Shown one piece after another: positions 47,871 to 61,035 of a DNA stretch of 64,000 nucleotides. This stretch comes from Baylisascaris procyonis. Its lineage: Eukaryota; Nematoda; Chromadorea; Rhabditida; Ascarididae. Within the stretch, counting starts at the first letter, position 1. Each line of letters starts with the position of its first letter. Under the pieces are notes generated by a model that worked only from the letters and a program-made list of their open reading frames with translations, had not been told where the DNA came from and made no database searches. The translations under genes and the position numbers were made by a program. The stretch spans positions 6,099,001-6,163,000 of the forward strand of contig JAZARR010000059.1 of assembly GCA_037389465.1 (NCBI GenBank), given 5' to 3'.

Positions 47871-47886
47871 GTTCGACCGGTCGAAC
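47871..47886. repeat. Perfect 16-bp GC-rich palindrome
   Basis: GTTCGACCGGTCGAAC is its own reverse complement. A GC-rich perfect palindrome of this length is less expected by chance here than an AT-rich one. Confidence 0.9.
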
Positions 47887-48601
47887 CGTAATCTGGATTT
47901 TGCATACATTTTCCTTTCGTTTAATTGGTGCGATTCCGCGTGCCCTTCATTCGCGTTCCACCTCTGTCAGCGGAAGGTCGGTCGAAGGAGTGCTGACAGA
48001 TAGTTGTCATTAGTGCTTTCAGTATGAAGTGTTGTGTTTAAAGCGTTTAAGAAACGTGTTGTTCCCACGCTGCCTCTGACGTGGAGCTATATGGCATAAG
48101 CGCGTTTACGAGATGGTAATCACTTATAGGAGTGGGCTTAGGGTTCTATGAGAAGTATGGGCGGTTTTTTGAACGCATTTTTGTGTTGCTAGCTGCTACA
48201 TGTCTGAGTAAATTAAGTGAATGGAGAATGAACCAAGAGTTGTTGAGACGCCTGAGCATTTGTATTATCTCTTTCATGCTTATGCCAAGGGGTCATAATC
48301 TAAAGATCATGCATCGTTGAATCGGTTAAGCAGTTCAAATGATTAATATTCGAGCAGTTTGCGTTCAGAATTTACATATTTCATCGAAGTTTCCATTGTC
48401 AAAAGCTTGCTTGGTTGCCAACCTAGTCAAAAATTCATATAGTGATGGTGTTGCTTATTTAAGCTCGAGAGTAAAGAACGTTACGATCTTGTTGATATTT
48501 CTAATCAGAATTTCTGGTGCTGGTCATTGATTCTATCGTTACTCCTTTTGACTCAAGATTGGTTTCAATTAAAATTTGCCCCAATTGGTCGCTAGCTCGA
48601 T

Positions 48602-48907
48602 TTGTACGTGTATTCAAGTATGGTCGTGATCTCGAGGAAGGTCGTGATCTCTGCCACGTGTGGTAATGGCGCACCAATCGAGGGCAATGCAAGCGCAGAC
48701 GGTTCACAACGCGACCCAACGGGCAATCTCTGTGATGGTCCTTCGGGAAATGGCGACTGAGGCAGTGGCAATGGCGATTGCGATCGTCTGTACCATGACG
48801 CGAACAACCGTGCGGAAGACGGGCACAGTGGCACTGAGTTAGCATCAGTGACTGAAGCAGTGGACAAGCACGGTCGGCCTCACTACCAAGAATTTCTTTC
48901 ACATTAA
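48602..48907 (+). pseudogene. Coding-like open segment with one in-frame TGA (unrecognised)
   Basis: One + frame reads from an ATG at 48620 through a Gly/Asn/Asp-rich stretch (C-G-N-G-A-P-I-E-G-N-A) to TGA at 48758-48760, then continues G-S-G-N-G-D-C-D through a polar, coding-like segment to TAA at 48905-48907. The antisense frame and a second + frame are open too, so the openness may reflect composition. A 12-nt direct repeat (GGTCGTGATCTC) lies at its start. No family is recognised. It could be a decayed exon, an exon whose TGA is in an intron, or chance. Confidence 0.2.
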
Positions 48908-51900
48908 CGAGTGATTTTTAGTGATGAAATGAGTTCTTGTGATTTTGGTCATCCTAATTTTGATTGGCGAGCTGTTTTGCTCATACTTGTGTTGTCTTTG
49001 ACGCTAATCTCTCTCCTTGTGGATCAAGATTTGCCTCAGGAGGATCGTATATAAATAGATGCGAACTTGCTTGCTAAACGGTGTATGTTCCAATCGTCTC
49101 GTGATTGTTGTTGCTAAAAATAAACGAGCTTCGCTACTTCGGTGAGTTTCTTCACACGCCGGAAACGGTCCCATATACGATACCGGTGATTACAAAATCC
49201 ATCGTATGATGTCACAATTGTGCAAAGACAACTTTGCCTCGCGCCAATTGGGGATCAGTCATGCTGTGCTTCTATGTTCTCGCCAACGTATAGTATCGGA
49301 TTATCGCGACATCAGAATACCTTTATTGGAAAGGTTTGGAATTACTGCGCTTGTACACCGTTATCCCCATTTCGCTCACTCTCCACAAGATCAAATCCTG
49401 AAAAGTCATATCTGTAATATCTTTTCATCTCTCCATAAAATCTTATTGCATTTCTCACTGAAAGCCTCACTGACAATCGAAATATGTGGTGATTTTACTA
49501 ACAAGAGCGTTGCAACACTATTGTAATCTGACAATTATTCCCACATTAGTACCACTTTTATAGCATCACTCCATCAACCTCTCATCGTTGTTCCTTTCGA
49601 ATGGTGAACAACCGCTTATGGATCCGGAATTTCTTCCCTGTTATGTTCTTATCGGCTGCAAAGGAATGTTGCTGGACAGCATGAAATTTGGTTGCTTCGG
49701 TATTCTGATGGTCACAGTTGTTGAAATGGCGTTACGAATTTTGCTCATCTTACATAGTACGAAAAATTTTGCCAGTAGATCGCAACTACAACTGTTCTCT
49801 TGGTCTGACCGTGTTGTACTTGTAAGTGATCGATGGATGAGAGCTTTATTCGTCATTTCGCGAGTTTCATCGCTGGTTCTTCGATAACGTTTTAGATGAA
49901 TTTCTTTGTTATCTCGTAACTCTTCTGTTTATTGTTTCACGAAGAATTTTTCGGTGTGATGGTGGAATTTTAAAGTATACTACATTTGTACTGCAGCGAA
50001 CAGTTCTTCCACTCTGAGTTCCACTTTGTCTTTAAAATATAACTCTGCGGTTTCCCATGCGCTTCTTCTGCTTCCAAAGAACTTCAGAAAACATGAAAGG
50101 CAACGGTGCATTTTTCATGCATATTGCATAAACAGGGTCAGTTTAGCATTTCCTTTACGAAAAAGTTCCGAAAAATTCAATGTAACTTGGAGGAAATCCC
50201 GAATGAGAAGGCATATGTTTTTCATCGGGTCTAAAGGGGCAATAAACTAGAGCTTGTTGTAGTGGAGATGGATTCTGCTCGCTTTAATTCGATATCCTAT
50301 TCCGCCTGTGCAAGTGTTGCATTCCTCGAGAACGCCGTATAACGTTTCTTCCGACGTTCTATATTGAATGACATCAGCTACTGTCCCAGAAACAAGACAA
50401 GATGGATTACCTGGGATTCGACTGTGGAGCTGACTGAGGAGTCAACTCTGGGATCCAGCTTTTACCTGAAATGAGTCGGAGCTACCGAGTTGCTCTCTCT
50501 TTCGGAATCAGCAGGAGTCAACTCCTCCCCTCGCAGAATCGGAGCCCGGACTCCAAATTATATGCCTGTTCGAGGTCGAAGCCACTTTATTTTGCCAGGG
50601 TTGACTGTCGCTACATCGAAGCATCATTGGATGGAAGTATTTATGTTCAATAGGAACGACTTTGAAACGAAGCAATCACTGAAGGGATTAAGTGCGGCGT
50701 TAGTTGGCTCAACGTTTGTGAATTATTTGTGATTGATCATCAGTACGTTTGATGCAGAGTCTTTAGCTAGCAGAAATTCTCGTCTCAGAGGCTAGCTGAG
50801 AGTGGATGAGAAACGAATATGTGCGTCCGTGTGGCTGGGTCAAGTCAATTGCGCAACATGACGCATTGCATACGATGCGCATATTCGGCGCTCACCTTTG
50901 CAAAAAACTAAAAAAAGTGTTGCGTATCATAAACGTTATGAGGTGATAGTGGGCGTATAGCCTATATTCGATGAGACAGGGAGGCGGAATACGCAAATAA
51001 ATCATCGCTTAGCTTGTCAGCGATGATCACTGTCCAAATGGACCGTGCGGTCAGTGAGAAGTCTACTCCTTAGCAACTGTTCACAGCGGGTATCCAAATA
51101 CCTCGGCCATCCAATTGACGAATCCATCATCAGCAAGCAACGCGCACCAAACTTCGTCGATCATTCTTCCTACTCATATACAGCAATTGGTCCTACAACC
51201 AGCCTCAACTAAAGCTTCTATCTTGTAGCGGTTTATGAAGATCTAACAAAACCGCTTTCTTGTCCTTTCCCCTCAGAACTATTGACTTTGTTAACCATTC
51301 TTCAAAAACAACCTCAGGATAAATTTAGAGAAATACTTTTTTCTTCGAATCCCCATTGCAGAACCAGTGCACTATCTGAATGGTATCAGATAGAAATGCT
51401 TCCCAGTTTCGGGCTAATTCATGCTTAAGCTACGATGAACAATTCTTATGTGTACAACTACTGATGTTGCCAGCAGACTGTAAAAGAATTCGGCTTCTGT
51501 CTCTAAAGAACTGGGATCCCATTGCTTTTTTAAAAATCTGGTCCTTATCAGTGCTTCCACGCTTAGATCATGCCGCTATCTTGGTCACAGTTCCCTTACC
51601 TCCGAATTCTGTATTTTTAAGTTCCGATTCCGACCTCCGAAAAATCTCATAATATAATTGCACCAGACCGACAGGCTTCTAGAGTGAAAAGCGCCCCTTA
51701 TCATGCATTACACATAGTTGACATGAGGAATATGCTAAAAATCTGAAACAAAGTGGCAGTGCTTTCAATCACAAAGGTACTCTGCGACTGACAAAAACTG
51801 GCTGGATTACACGATCACAAGTTCGGATTGCGTTTTGTGCAACACACAGCTTCACATTGTGCACGTTCACATACAATCCTATTCGCACAGAACTGACTGA

Positions 51901-54900
51901 GACAGGACATAAAATATAAATCCTGTGTGGCCGACAGTGCAGGAGGGAGAAGGGATAAGCATTTGCAGCAATAGCGTGGATATGCTATGGCGAGGTGAGG
52001 AATAGGTATGGCACCACTCATGCAAATCACAGCAACTTGAAAGAAGTAACAACATGTTGAGGTGTTAAAAAGTTTGGCATAGTTATGAAGCAGCAAGCAA
52101 CGATGGTGCCATAAAAGTCAGTTGTGGCACAGTTCTAGTGGATCGATTGCATATGGGGGTTTGCGTACTCGTCTTCGACTAATTTGATGAATTTGTGCTA
52201 TAGTGCTCTACAAGTGCATCGTTTAGGCACGCAATGGCAACATTAAAAGCGAGGCCAAAAGCTTTCCTCTCAAATACGAAATGACTGACGTGCTAAGATG
52301 ACAGATATTTGATCGCAGTACACAGTGATAATAATAGTAGTCTTTATTTCATATATCTTGACACACAACAAGATCAGTGTGACCACCGCTGCATTGGTGT
52401 TGAACGTTTTGGCCACGTGTGATGCCGCCCACTCGATTTATCCTCTCATCTGCTCCCAACTGCTTTCCCCTACTTGCCATTTACACGAGTTTCCACAGTG
52501 CGACACGGTGGCATCAAGTCGAAAATGAGCACGCCTTAAAAAATTCGACTCCATCTTCTCTTCTCTTCGCCTTAGAGCATTATGGACGCTCTGCGTTTTT
52601 GTGTCATACTTCCGCCTCATTTAACAAAAACTGTGAAACAGCGAAATGCTCCTGAAATCGTCATCAGCTGTAAGTGATTATTGCTTTAAATGCGATCAGT
52701 TCAGTACTGTTTCCCTTTCAATAAGTGATACTACGGGGATTATTTATAAAATGAGTACTGTTATCACGTTACATGGCAAACGTTTTCTAATATTACGTGC
52801 TTCATTCTAGTACCTTGCGAGGACCTCACTGGTGGAGGAGTCCTCCCTAGTGACTCCAAAGAGAACTGCTCACTTTTTTTCTCTTCCTGATTTTTACAGC
52901 GGGTCACCTCCCTTCTATTCGGCCGGATTGCTAGCAGACGGTATTTCCGTGCAGAAACTATTTCTACTTCTCGCAGAAGCACTCGCTGCTGTGCTGGAGC
53001 TCCATTCTTTTTCTTTCTTTACGACTTTCTCGCGTACGTCATCCGCGCGGCTAAACGACTACCCGGCTTTGTCTCATCCCTCAGATTGCTGCTTGAATTT
53101 TCCATTCGACGCCTTTCCGACCAAACTGCTCCTTGCTAAAAACTGTTTCTCCGCAGCACACGACTGTACCGCTTCCCTCTAAGCACCATTTGGCTCATTT
53201 GATCATAAGATAACAATAATCTTAAGCAGAACTATTTTGCCAAGGAATTCATGCCGCAATAGTAAAAATGTGGAGATATTAAAGCATTGGTGAAATAGAA
53301 CACAACCTAAATAAGTCTAACGATGGTTCGTTTAAGATGCAACCGAGGAGATTGCTGGTTGCGATAGCTGGAGCAGCAGTGTCGATAGGGTGTCGCTAGC
53401 GAAACGTTCGCCTATCGGACCAATTCATCTTTGTCTTTTTTAAACAATAAACAAAAACGCGCTCGTTGTGCTGTTGCTTCCGCTATCGTGCAACTTCTAT
53501 GTTTCTTCAAGCGGTAGCGCGATCCAACTCGAGCTTTACCACACTGCTGCGTTGATCAAATAAATCTGCTCTTTACAACTTCGCTATTTTTTAAATGCGT
53601 CATGCGAACAATTTCGCTCAGCCTTGTCCGGTTATTCGCTATTATTGCCTCCAGTACTTGTGATTGCGTCTCATTCCTGAAAATCTTTGGATTTATTCTT
53701 AATCATTTGTTCGGCTTGATTAAGGACAGCAATGGAAGCGGCAGGTTTGCCAATGTATTGTTAAGTTTTCCGGGTTTGTTTCTGCTAGAAATACTGTTCT
53801 CCTCTCAAGCAGAATTGCTTAATGTCAGAAAAGTAGGCATCCTCGTTCTTCGTTGAGAATTACGTGCTATTATTACAGGGAATTTCCTCGTAGTTCTCGT
53901 AATTCATAATTCCCTATAGGTCTTTGTTTGGGAACCCACCGCTATTCATAAATTTTCGAGTCGTCAGCTTATACAGAATGCATAGGTGCTCATGGGTGGG
54001 CTATCCCATTTATTATGACAGGTGTCTTTAATGAGGTTTTGTGAACGCTTCGAGGTTTTACTCTTTAGTGGAAGAGCATTGAGCTGATTAAAGACGGTCA
54101 ATCGAATGAAAGAAAGAAACGGCCTCAGGATTTATTGAATACGGTAGGTGTGCCTTTCGTCGATGAATGAGCGTGTTCAATGATGGCTTACTGATTTTGT
54201 CACTGAAAAAAGAATGGCTTGAGAGCAGGCGTGCGTGAGGATGCTGGTTGTTAGCGTAAAAATTGAGATTTTGCACGCATTGGCGTTGTGGTAATGACTC
54301 GAGCTTAAGGGCAGGCTTTGCTGAAGCGAGTCACTCTAAGCTCTAATATAAAATGCGACACATTGCATCAACGGGCAGCGGCTGCCACAAATGCGTCTGT
54401 CACTGCAAACAGTTCGATTCGAGTTATTGGCCACCATACTCAAATGGCACTCGCATCTTCCCATCATAAATTTATCTCAACACACCATCAATTTCGTTGC
54501 AACTTTCGTGAGCGCATTTTCGATGTATAGAAATTCTAACGATCGCAGCAGTTTCATGTGCGCATGTTAGTTTCCACAATGAAAAAAGCATCGCTCGCAC
54601 AGCACCTTACCCAATTTTACTGCTTCCTCTGTTTCCTTTTCCTCATAATTTCACAAATGGCATGCAACTATTGATACGGTTCACAAATTTTGATTTATAG
54701 ATAGTGTTTTATTCGTTTTACATTTTGCGATTTGCTCAAGCCCCCATTTTATGGGAACATTTATGAGCTTGAACGTAGGTAAAATCTTTTCAAAAAACTG
54801 CATCATTTATGACTGTATGGAGGAAATCTTTCAATTTATCTATCATATGTGCTGACTAGCTTCAATTTTGAAACATACTGGTGAAGAGCGATTCTTCTTC

Positions 54901-54990
54901 CTCATTATGCATCGGCAAAGTAATAAATTTGCCATCATTTATTTCTAAGCTATCTAACAACGGGATTTCCCTGGTTTTCTTGGCAATTCG

Positions 54991-55024
54991 AAGGAGAGGA
55001 GAGGAGAGGTGGGGGAGGGGAGAC
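54991..55024 (+). repeat. Polypurine tract
   Basis: A stretch of almost only A and G (AAGGAGAGGAGAGGAGAGGT, then G-rich) that could form a triplex or be a simple-sequence expansion of GGAGA. Confidence 0.8.
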
Positions 55025-55303
55025 AGCAGTTTTGCGCTACTAATCATCAATCTTATCCTATCATTCTTCGTTTTCTTCATTCCTCAGCACTTTCCTAGGG
55101 ACTCCCAGTCTATTTTTCAGGAGCTTCAATTTTCGTTGTCGGATTTTCCAGAATAAATCAAAAATCTCAGTTCCTTATCCTGTTTTTTTGCGTTGGAAAA
55201 TTGTAGTGGGCTGTCTCAATGTTTCAAACCAACCCATTTTGAATTTTTGCTCTTTCCTTGAGCAGTCAGATTTTAATGTATCATGTTTTACCTCTACTTC
55301 TTC

Positions 55304-55340
55304 CTCCGCAGAGGACTCCATTCCAGGTTTCTCTGCGGAG
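55304..55340. repeat. Perfect 10-bp inverted repeat
   Basis: CTCCGCAGAG at 55304-55313 and CTCTGCGGAG at 55331-55340 are exact reverse complements separated by 17 nt, forming a stable hairpin if transcribed. Confidence 0.85.
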
Positions 55341-58300
55341 CTTTACGTGCTGCTGCTTTGCAGCACTTCATATGCCTCCTTCCTTCACCGTCCTCCTCTT
55401 CTCCCAACGAAAGTTCTAATTTTTACCAAAATCGACAGGTTTCCCCTAAGCTTAGCGGAATTGAAAATGCAATTTTTTCAAGGATATGTGTTCAAGCGAA
55501 TGAACTTTCACGCTGGTTCTTGAAATAGTTGAATGAAGATCGAACACAAGGCTGATCGCCTTTTATATCTACGACTAAATTTAGGGTGCACATGTGTGTC
55601 TCTGAGGAGACGATTGCAAAAGAAGTGTCAATCAGCTGCATACGAAGCAATTCAGTCCCTTTGGTGCTAAGGCGCTTTCGAAGAGTTGATGAAGCAGCCA
55701 TTTTCCGTTATGCTTTTCCGATCGCTAATGTTTACACGTCCATCGTGTTGCAAATACTCATGTTCCATCATGAAATTAAAAACGTCCACATACTCTCATC
55801 GCGTAGTCGCAGATACCCATGTGTTCTTCAACTCATCGAATGGCAAATATTTCTCGATCAGTTTTCTCCCCATTATCGATCCTGTGGATATGCTTAGCCA
55901 GGGTTCTTGCGGGTCTAGCTCTCAAATTGAATCACGTTCGCTGATAAAATGTCGAATGCAACTTTTTAATAGCTTTTTTTCGATTCTTTTTTTCTCTCGA
56001 TTACTCGTTCTTCGATTCTATTAAATCCATTGTGCGAGTTCGACACTCTTATTCGTCCATCTTCATTGTAAGACTGCGCAAACACGATTATCTATGATGC
56101 TAGGCTGGCCGAACCAGTCCGGCCGATGTGCTTTTTGGCCGCTACCTTTTGGGTATCAATTGAGTAATGGTCAGACCAGCAAATGGTGGATCACTAGTCA
56201 CTCGAATCAACCGATAGACTTAAATAAGCTGTTCTACTCAAGGAATCGAATTTCCTAGAAAGCATTAACTAATGTTTTGCGCGCAACGCATCGATTTAAA
56301 ACAACAGTAGTTGTAAAAGTTTAATGGCAATAAGTCTTTAACAGAGACTGCTCAGTGATCAAACAGTTCCAACTAAGACCGTTTTTCAATGAACTTGCCC
56401 ATTTGTTCAGGAAGTTCACCCCCCATATGACTTCTTCCTTTTGAGGTTCTTCATTAACGTAATGAGTGAGGTTAATGGGACGAGTGCGTCAGTTCGGTGA
56501 TTCGGCTGCATAAACGTTTTTGCGAATGCCATAAGCGTGCAAACGAACTGCGATTAGTGACCTGTGTAGATGGATACTGCAGAGATGCTCAGAGAATAAA
56601 ACCGTTTAAGAACACATTCCTAAGAGGTTTGAGGGATCTGCAGAAAAGCGACATCAATGGTGCTAGCAACCGGCGCAAATATCAAGTGATTTAACGATTT
56701 ATCGAACAAACAAAAGTCATATCCAGGTGGTCATACACGTGACTAAAAATCCATCTGGGGCATGCGTAGCTTCTGCAACAGTTTTTGAAGACAGATGGTT
56801 AATGTAGTAGTATGTAAACTTAGATGCTTCATTATATGTATCTCAAAATTAAGGCGAGAACGCGCGCTATGAAGCAAGACCCTTCATCAAATAAACTCTT
56901 TGACTTGTTCACGAAAGGGCTCTTCTTTTTGCTCATCCATGCTCACTTGTTGATTTTGTTGAAAAGAGTGCAGCATCGGCACTTTTTTGTGTTCATGTTA
57001 CTTCGGAAGTAGCCTTTCTGAGGTGTGTTGTGAATTTCGCAATAACATTTTTCGTTGGGGCGCAATTCGATGATCGATCAAAATGGGATGCCATTTTTCA
57101 TACGGGTCGATGGGTCAATGATTGATAACTCATTGGGTCCGGGACTAGTCGTTTAACTTACACTGTGTAACGAACGTCAACGGTCAATAAGAGAATCGCT
57201 ACACTGCGAACAAGAAGCATCGCTTCCTGACGAACGAAAGCACTCGAACGTTGCATATCGGTTTGTTTCGATGGCGAGACGCTCCAAATATCTGATGCAT
57301 TCATGCATGTGATTCAACTATTTTTCGAAGAGGCAATCAATCGCATGTGAAATCTCAGAAAACTTCTTGAAAAGAGTAAAGTCACTGGATGTGTTTATCT
57401 CTTCTTTATAATGAAGGTAGGTAGGATCGAGAACATTTGTTTTCATGCGAAGCTTTGTTGTAACGAACGGCTTTTGCAAGTTTCACTATAAAAAAATGTT
57501 TCGAATGCTTTTTCTCTAACAAAACAACGTTTTCATCCCCTCGTAATGAACGTTGCTTTTGTATTTGCTGGATAGCTTTCAGCAGACATATTTCCCGGCA
57601 GTGAATGAATTAGTGCAACCCACAGCGTAATGTTTTATTGTAATTTATAAACGGAATTGTTGCTACTTTGGTCTACTTCTTTTTTGCTGCTGCTGCTGAC
57701 AGAAACGATTTATAAGTTAGTTTGGCATGAAAATATGTAAGCCATTAAACGCGTAGCGACAAATGAAGTGAGTAACTTTAAATGTTGGCCATCAAACGAT
57801 GGTATTTCGAAAGCAAATTTAGTCGTTTATTTGATTTATTCGTGTCGATGCGAAAGATTGATGGGGAAAGCGCGCCTTGCACGACGAACCACTGAATGCC
57901 TATTGCAAAATTCTAGCGAAAAGAAACGCGCTGGAATTTCCCAGAGTGCTGCTGCACCAAAGGCGTTTTTTCTTTTTGCTTTGGCTGCTTCGATGCTTTG
58001 CATAAAAATGCAGCATATATCTTAGTTCGCTCGAAAATCACTGCTATCAATGCTAAAGAGCATATTTCAAACTGCATCATACCTATAGCTATCAAGAGGC
58101 GTTAGTGGCACCTGGCATTGGGGCAGATATTGTGTTCAACTCGAGACTGTATCATAGCAACACGCTTTTGTCTTGGTCCGCACAAGATGTATAACACGTA
58201 ATTATGAATTGCGTTCGATAATTTGCTTATGTTAATTATAACACCTATCTCGGGTCGTTCAACGAAACAGAGTAGATCGATCAGCTAAAGAAAGTGCAAA

Positions 58301-61000
58301 GGGACTGCATAAGTACAAAAAAAAACAAACTAGCGTGACTAGTGGTACAACTTTCTGATCAAGAAGATTTGTTTAATTCTTTCGTTGCTACAGTCTGTTT
58401 ATATTTGAAGTGCATTATTACGATCGAGAAAATGTCGTCGTGTCGATGCAACATAGGGTTCGTGCTTTACAATACTTTTGCGAGAAACTAGAGCTGAACT
58501 AGTGCATTTTTTGAAAGGAATGAGAAGCAGCAACGGTAGCCTCCGTTCGCTGAGGCAATCTTTTAGACGTGTGCCTAAATGTAACAGTTGTAGGCAACTT
58601 GATTGAGCACTGTTTATTGGAGTGCGTCGACGATGTATCGAAGAACGTCGTATCGCCGACGGCACCATTCGGCGCCATTCGCGATAGTGTTTTTCGGCCT
58701 GCCATCCCACCATCAGCACCACCACCTCACCGTTATTCATCAACCTGTTGTGCAGTTGTGCACAATTGACAACCTCCTGCTTCGCGTCCTTTCCAATCAA
58801 CTGTTATCCAGTTGTTAAGTGTTAATCAACTGTGTTGTTAAGCGAAACATAGTTCTAAAGCGTCGCATATCGTTTCGCATGAACGTTTCCTTCGAATGGA
58901 TTTCAGTGCGGGTTGCTAGCCATCTATTAACTATTTGTGGCTGCAAGACATTGGGATTGAAAAAATGGAATTTTCTCCTTGCATTCATTCCGTGATCTAA
59001 TCCTTCCTCGGTTGCCGATGTTGAAGAAAGGCTAAAAGAAAAATCAGTACTTCGCCTTGTAGCAAGACAATGCGATATGATACGAACAAAAAGCGTACAA
59101 AGAATTAATCGGAAACATTGATTGGGGAGAGCAGTATTATAGAGACTCAAAATGGCATAAAATTAGCGTATAATTGAGCAGAGGGGCCGAATCGATAGGA
59201 TTAGCTACGAGGACAACATTGACACTCTTCACTTGGTCAACACCACTCAAGCATCTATTCTATTCGGTTGCACAAACCTCCCAACGTTCTTTTCACCGAT
59301 AACGATTATATGTTTTCTTACTCCACGATTTTCGAAAACGCCCACTTTTCATATTCTTTCTTTTAAATGAGCACAAAGCGTAGGAGAACCTTTACGTGTG
59401 AGAGTTTTTGAAATATAGGTTTGAGAGGAGGTGGAATTGGTACGAGGAGGTCACAATTCCCTTTCGGTTGGAGAAGGGCGACAAAACAAGGTACGAAAAC
59501 ATAGACTTAGGATGAGATATCAGGTAAACGCCGTGCAAGCGTGGAATTTTTAGAGGGAGACGTACTCATTGCGTTGATTAGGGGAATACCTTTCTGCAAG
59601 TGAGTCGTGAAAGTTTCGGAAGTATTTCCTATGTTGGATATATCGTCGATCTGTTTGCTCGTCAATAAGATGCTACATAAAGGGTATAGAAAGCGACGAT
59701 CCAAAAACAAAACTTTATTTTAAAGTTTCTTCTCAGTAGCACCCATTTATGGATAGTCTACTCATTTTTTACAGTGAAAAAGAGAACTCTGCCTCGTCCA
59801 CTATGGATGAGTTTTCTTGAATATGTTTGCGGATAAGAATGGTTACATAGCCAAGAAAAATGGAGGAGGGGCGTGAACAATTCGAGGGGAGGTGCATAAA
59901 ACGTTGGCTAAGAAAGAGAGAGAGGGGAGGCGGATCGCAAGCGATGAAAATTTAACAATAGCTATTGGCGGCACGGCAATCGCTCGTTGCGTAGAGCGCT
60001 ACCACAGCTATAAATTCAAACAGATTAATTATGTCGCATGTTCTCTGCATCGACATATATTAGGCGGCGTTTCGTGTCGGCAGGTCGTAAATCTACGTCT
60101 AATTGTGCGGCGATTAGTTAAATACGGCCAATGGATCGTTCTCATTCATCTTTTGTGATGTTTAGAATGGCGTAGTGATGTTATGTAATCGAGGCAATGA
60201 ATCTCATGTGTTAGTTCGCGCAGTATGCCTAGTCAACCCGTTAGTGAAATATGAACAGCGCAAACATATGGCGAAACCTTTTGAAGTAACCGACAACGTG
60301 TTGCATTACTTATATGCGCCATATCCGCATTTCTGCTTCAATTCTAGAAAAATTTATCAGCATTTCGCATTATGATCCTCTAATATGTTAGTATGCGAAA
60401 ATGGAGGCAATTTCCACAAAGCTGTATAAGACAGGGATTCTTCTATTTAAACATCCTAGAAGTTAGCTCCAGTTATGGGCAAAAGTAATTCATAGCAATG
60501 AGCCGAAATAAAATTTGAGGAAAACTTTATGGGCGAGTATTTTATTAATGCGTGTTTATAAAAATAAAAAAAAAACGAGTACGACTAATTATATGAGGGT
60601 ATCGATAGGACAGTTTAGAATAATTTATAGCAGAAAAATTTGAATAAACAAAAGCATATAATTTGTAATTGTTCCTTCGTTTTTTGTTTTATTTCATAGT
60701 TTCTAGTCCCAAAGCCAATTTGCTCTTCTTAGCCCTTACAGAAGAGATATATTAGTGAAGCACTTTTCCTCATTATTAGCTACTTCATCACAGAAGACAG
60801 CAATTAATTAAATTCTCGTAAAGCGTTAATCAACTCGGCATCATTTGTGTAGGCTTTAGCTGTTCAATTTAGGGCTTAAAATATTCTCACCTCATACAAT
60901 TTATACTCACGAACAACCCTTTGTTACTTTTTTGCACTCATAGGTCGATAAGCAGAGTAGGTAAAAATGTTATTATTGAATGATAGCTTGAATATTTAGC

Positions 61001-61035
61001 GGATGACCTTCCGCACTCGATGCGGGAGGGCATCC
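61001..61035. repeat. 15-bp near-perfect hairpin
   Basis: GGATGACCTTCCGCA and TGCGGGAGGGCATCC pair over 15 positions with one mismatch and one G-T pair around the 5-nt loop CTCGA. It is shorter than a normal microRNA precursor arm pair. It may be the end of a small fold-back repeat. Confidence 0.75.

Noticed and set aside
52832..53182. 116-codon + frame
   Set aside because: It is Phe/Ser/Leu-rich from a pyrimidine-rich stretch, with no domain and no conserved splice sites.
55586..56024. Two overlapping + frames of 103 and 112 codons
   Set aside because: They overlap in different frames, with no recognised motif and no exon signals.
58399..58818. 133-codon minus frame with two + frames opposite (one reads S-P-T-A-P-F-G-A-I-R-D)
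   Set aside because: The plus frame looks mildly coding, but no donor or acceptor chain or known domain supports it, and three frames are open at once.
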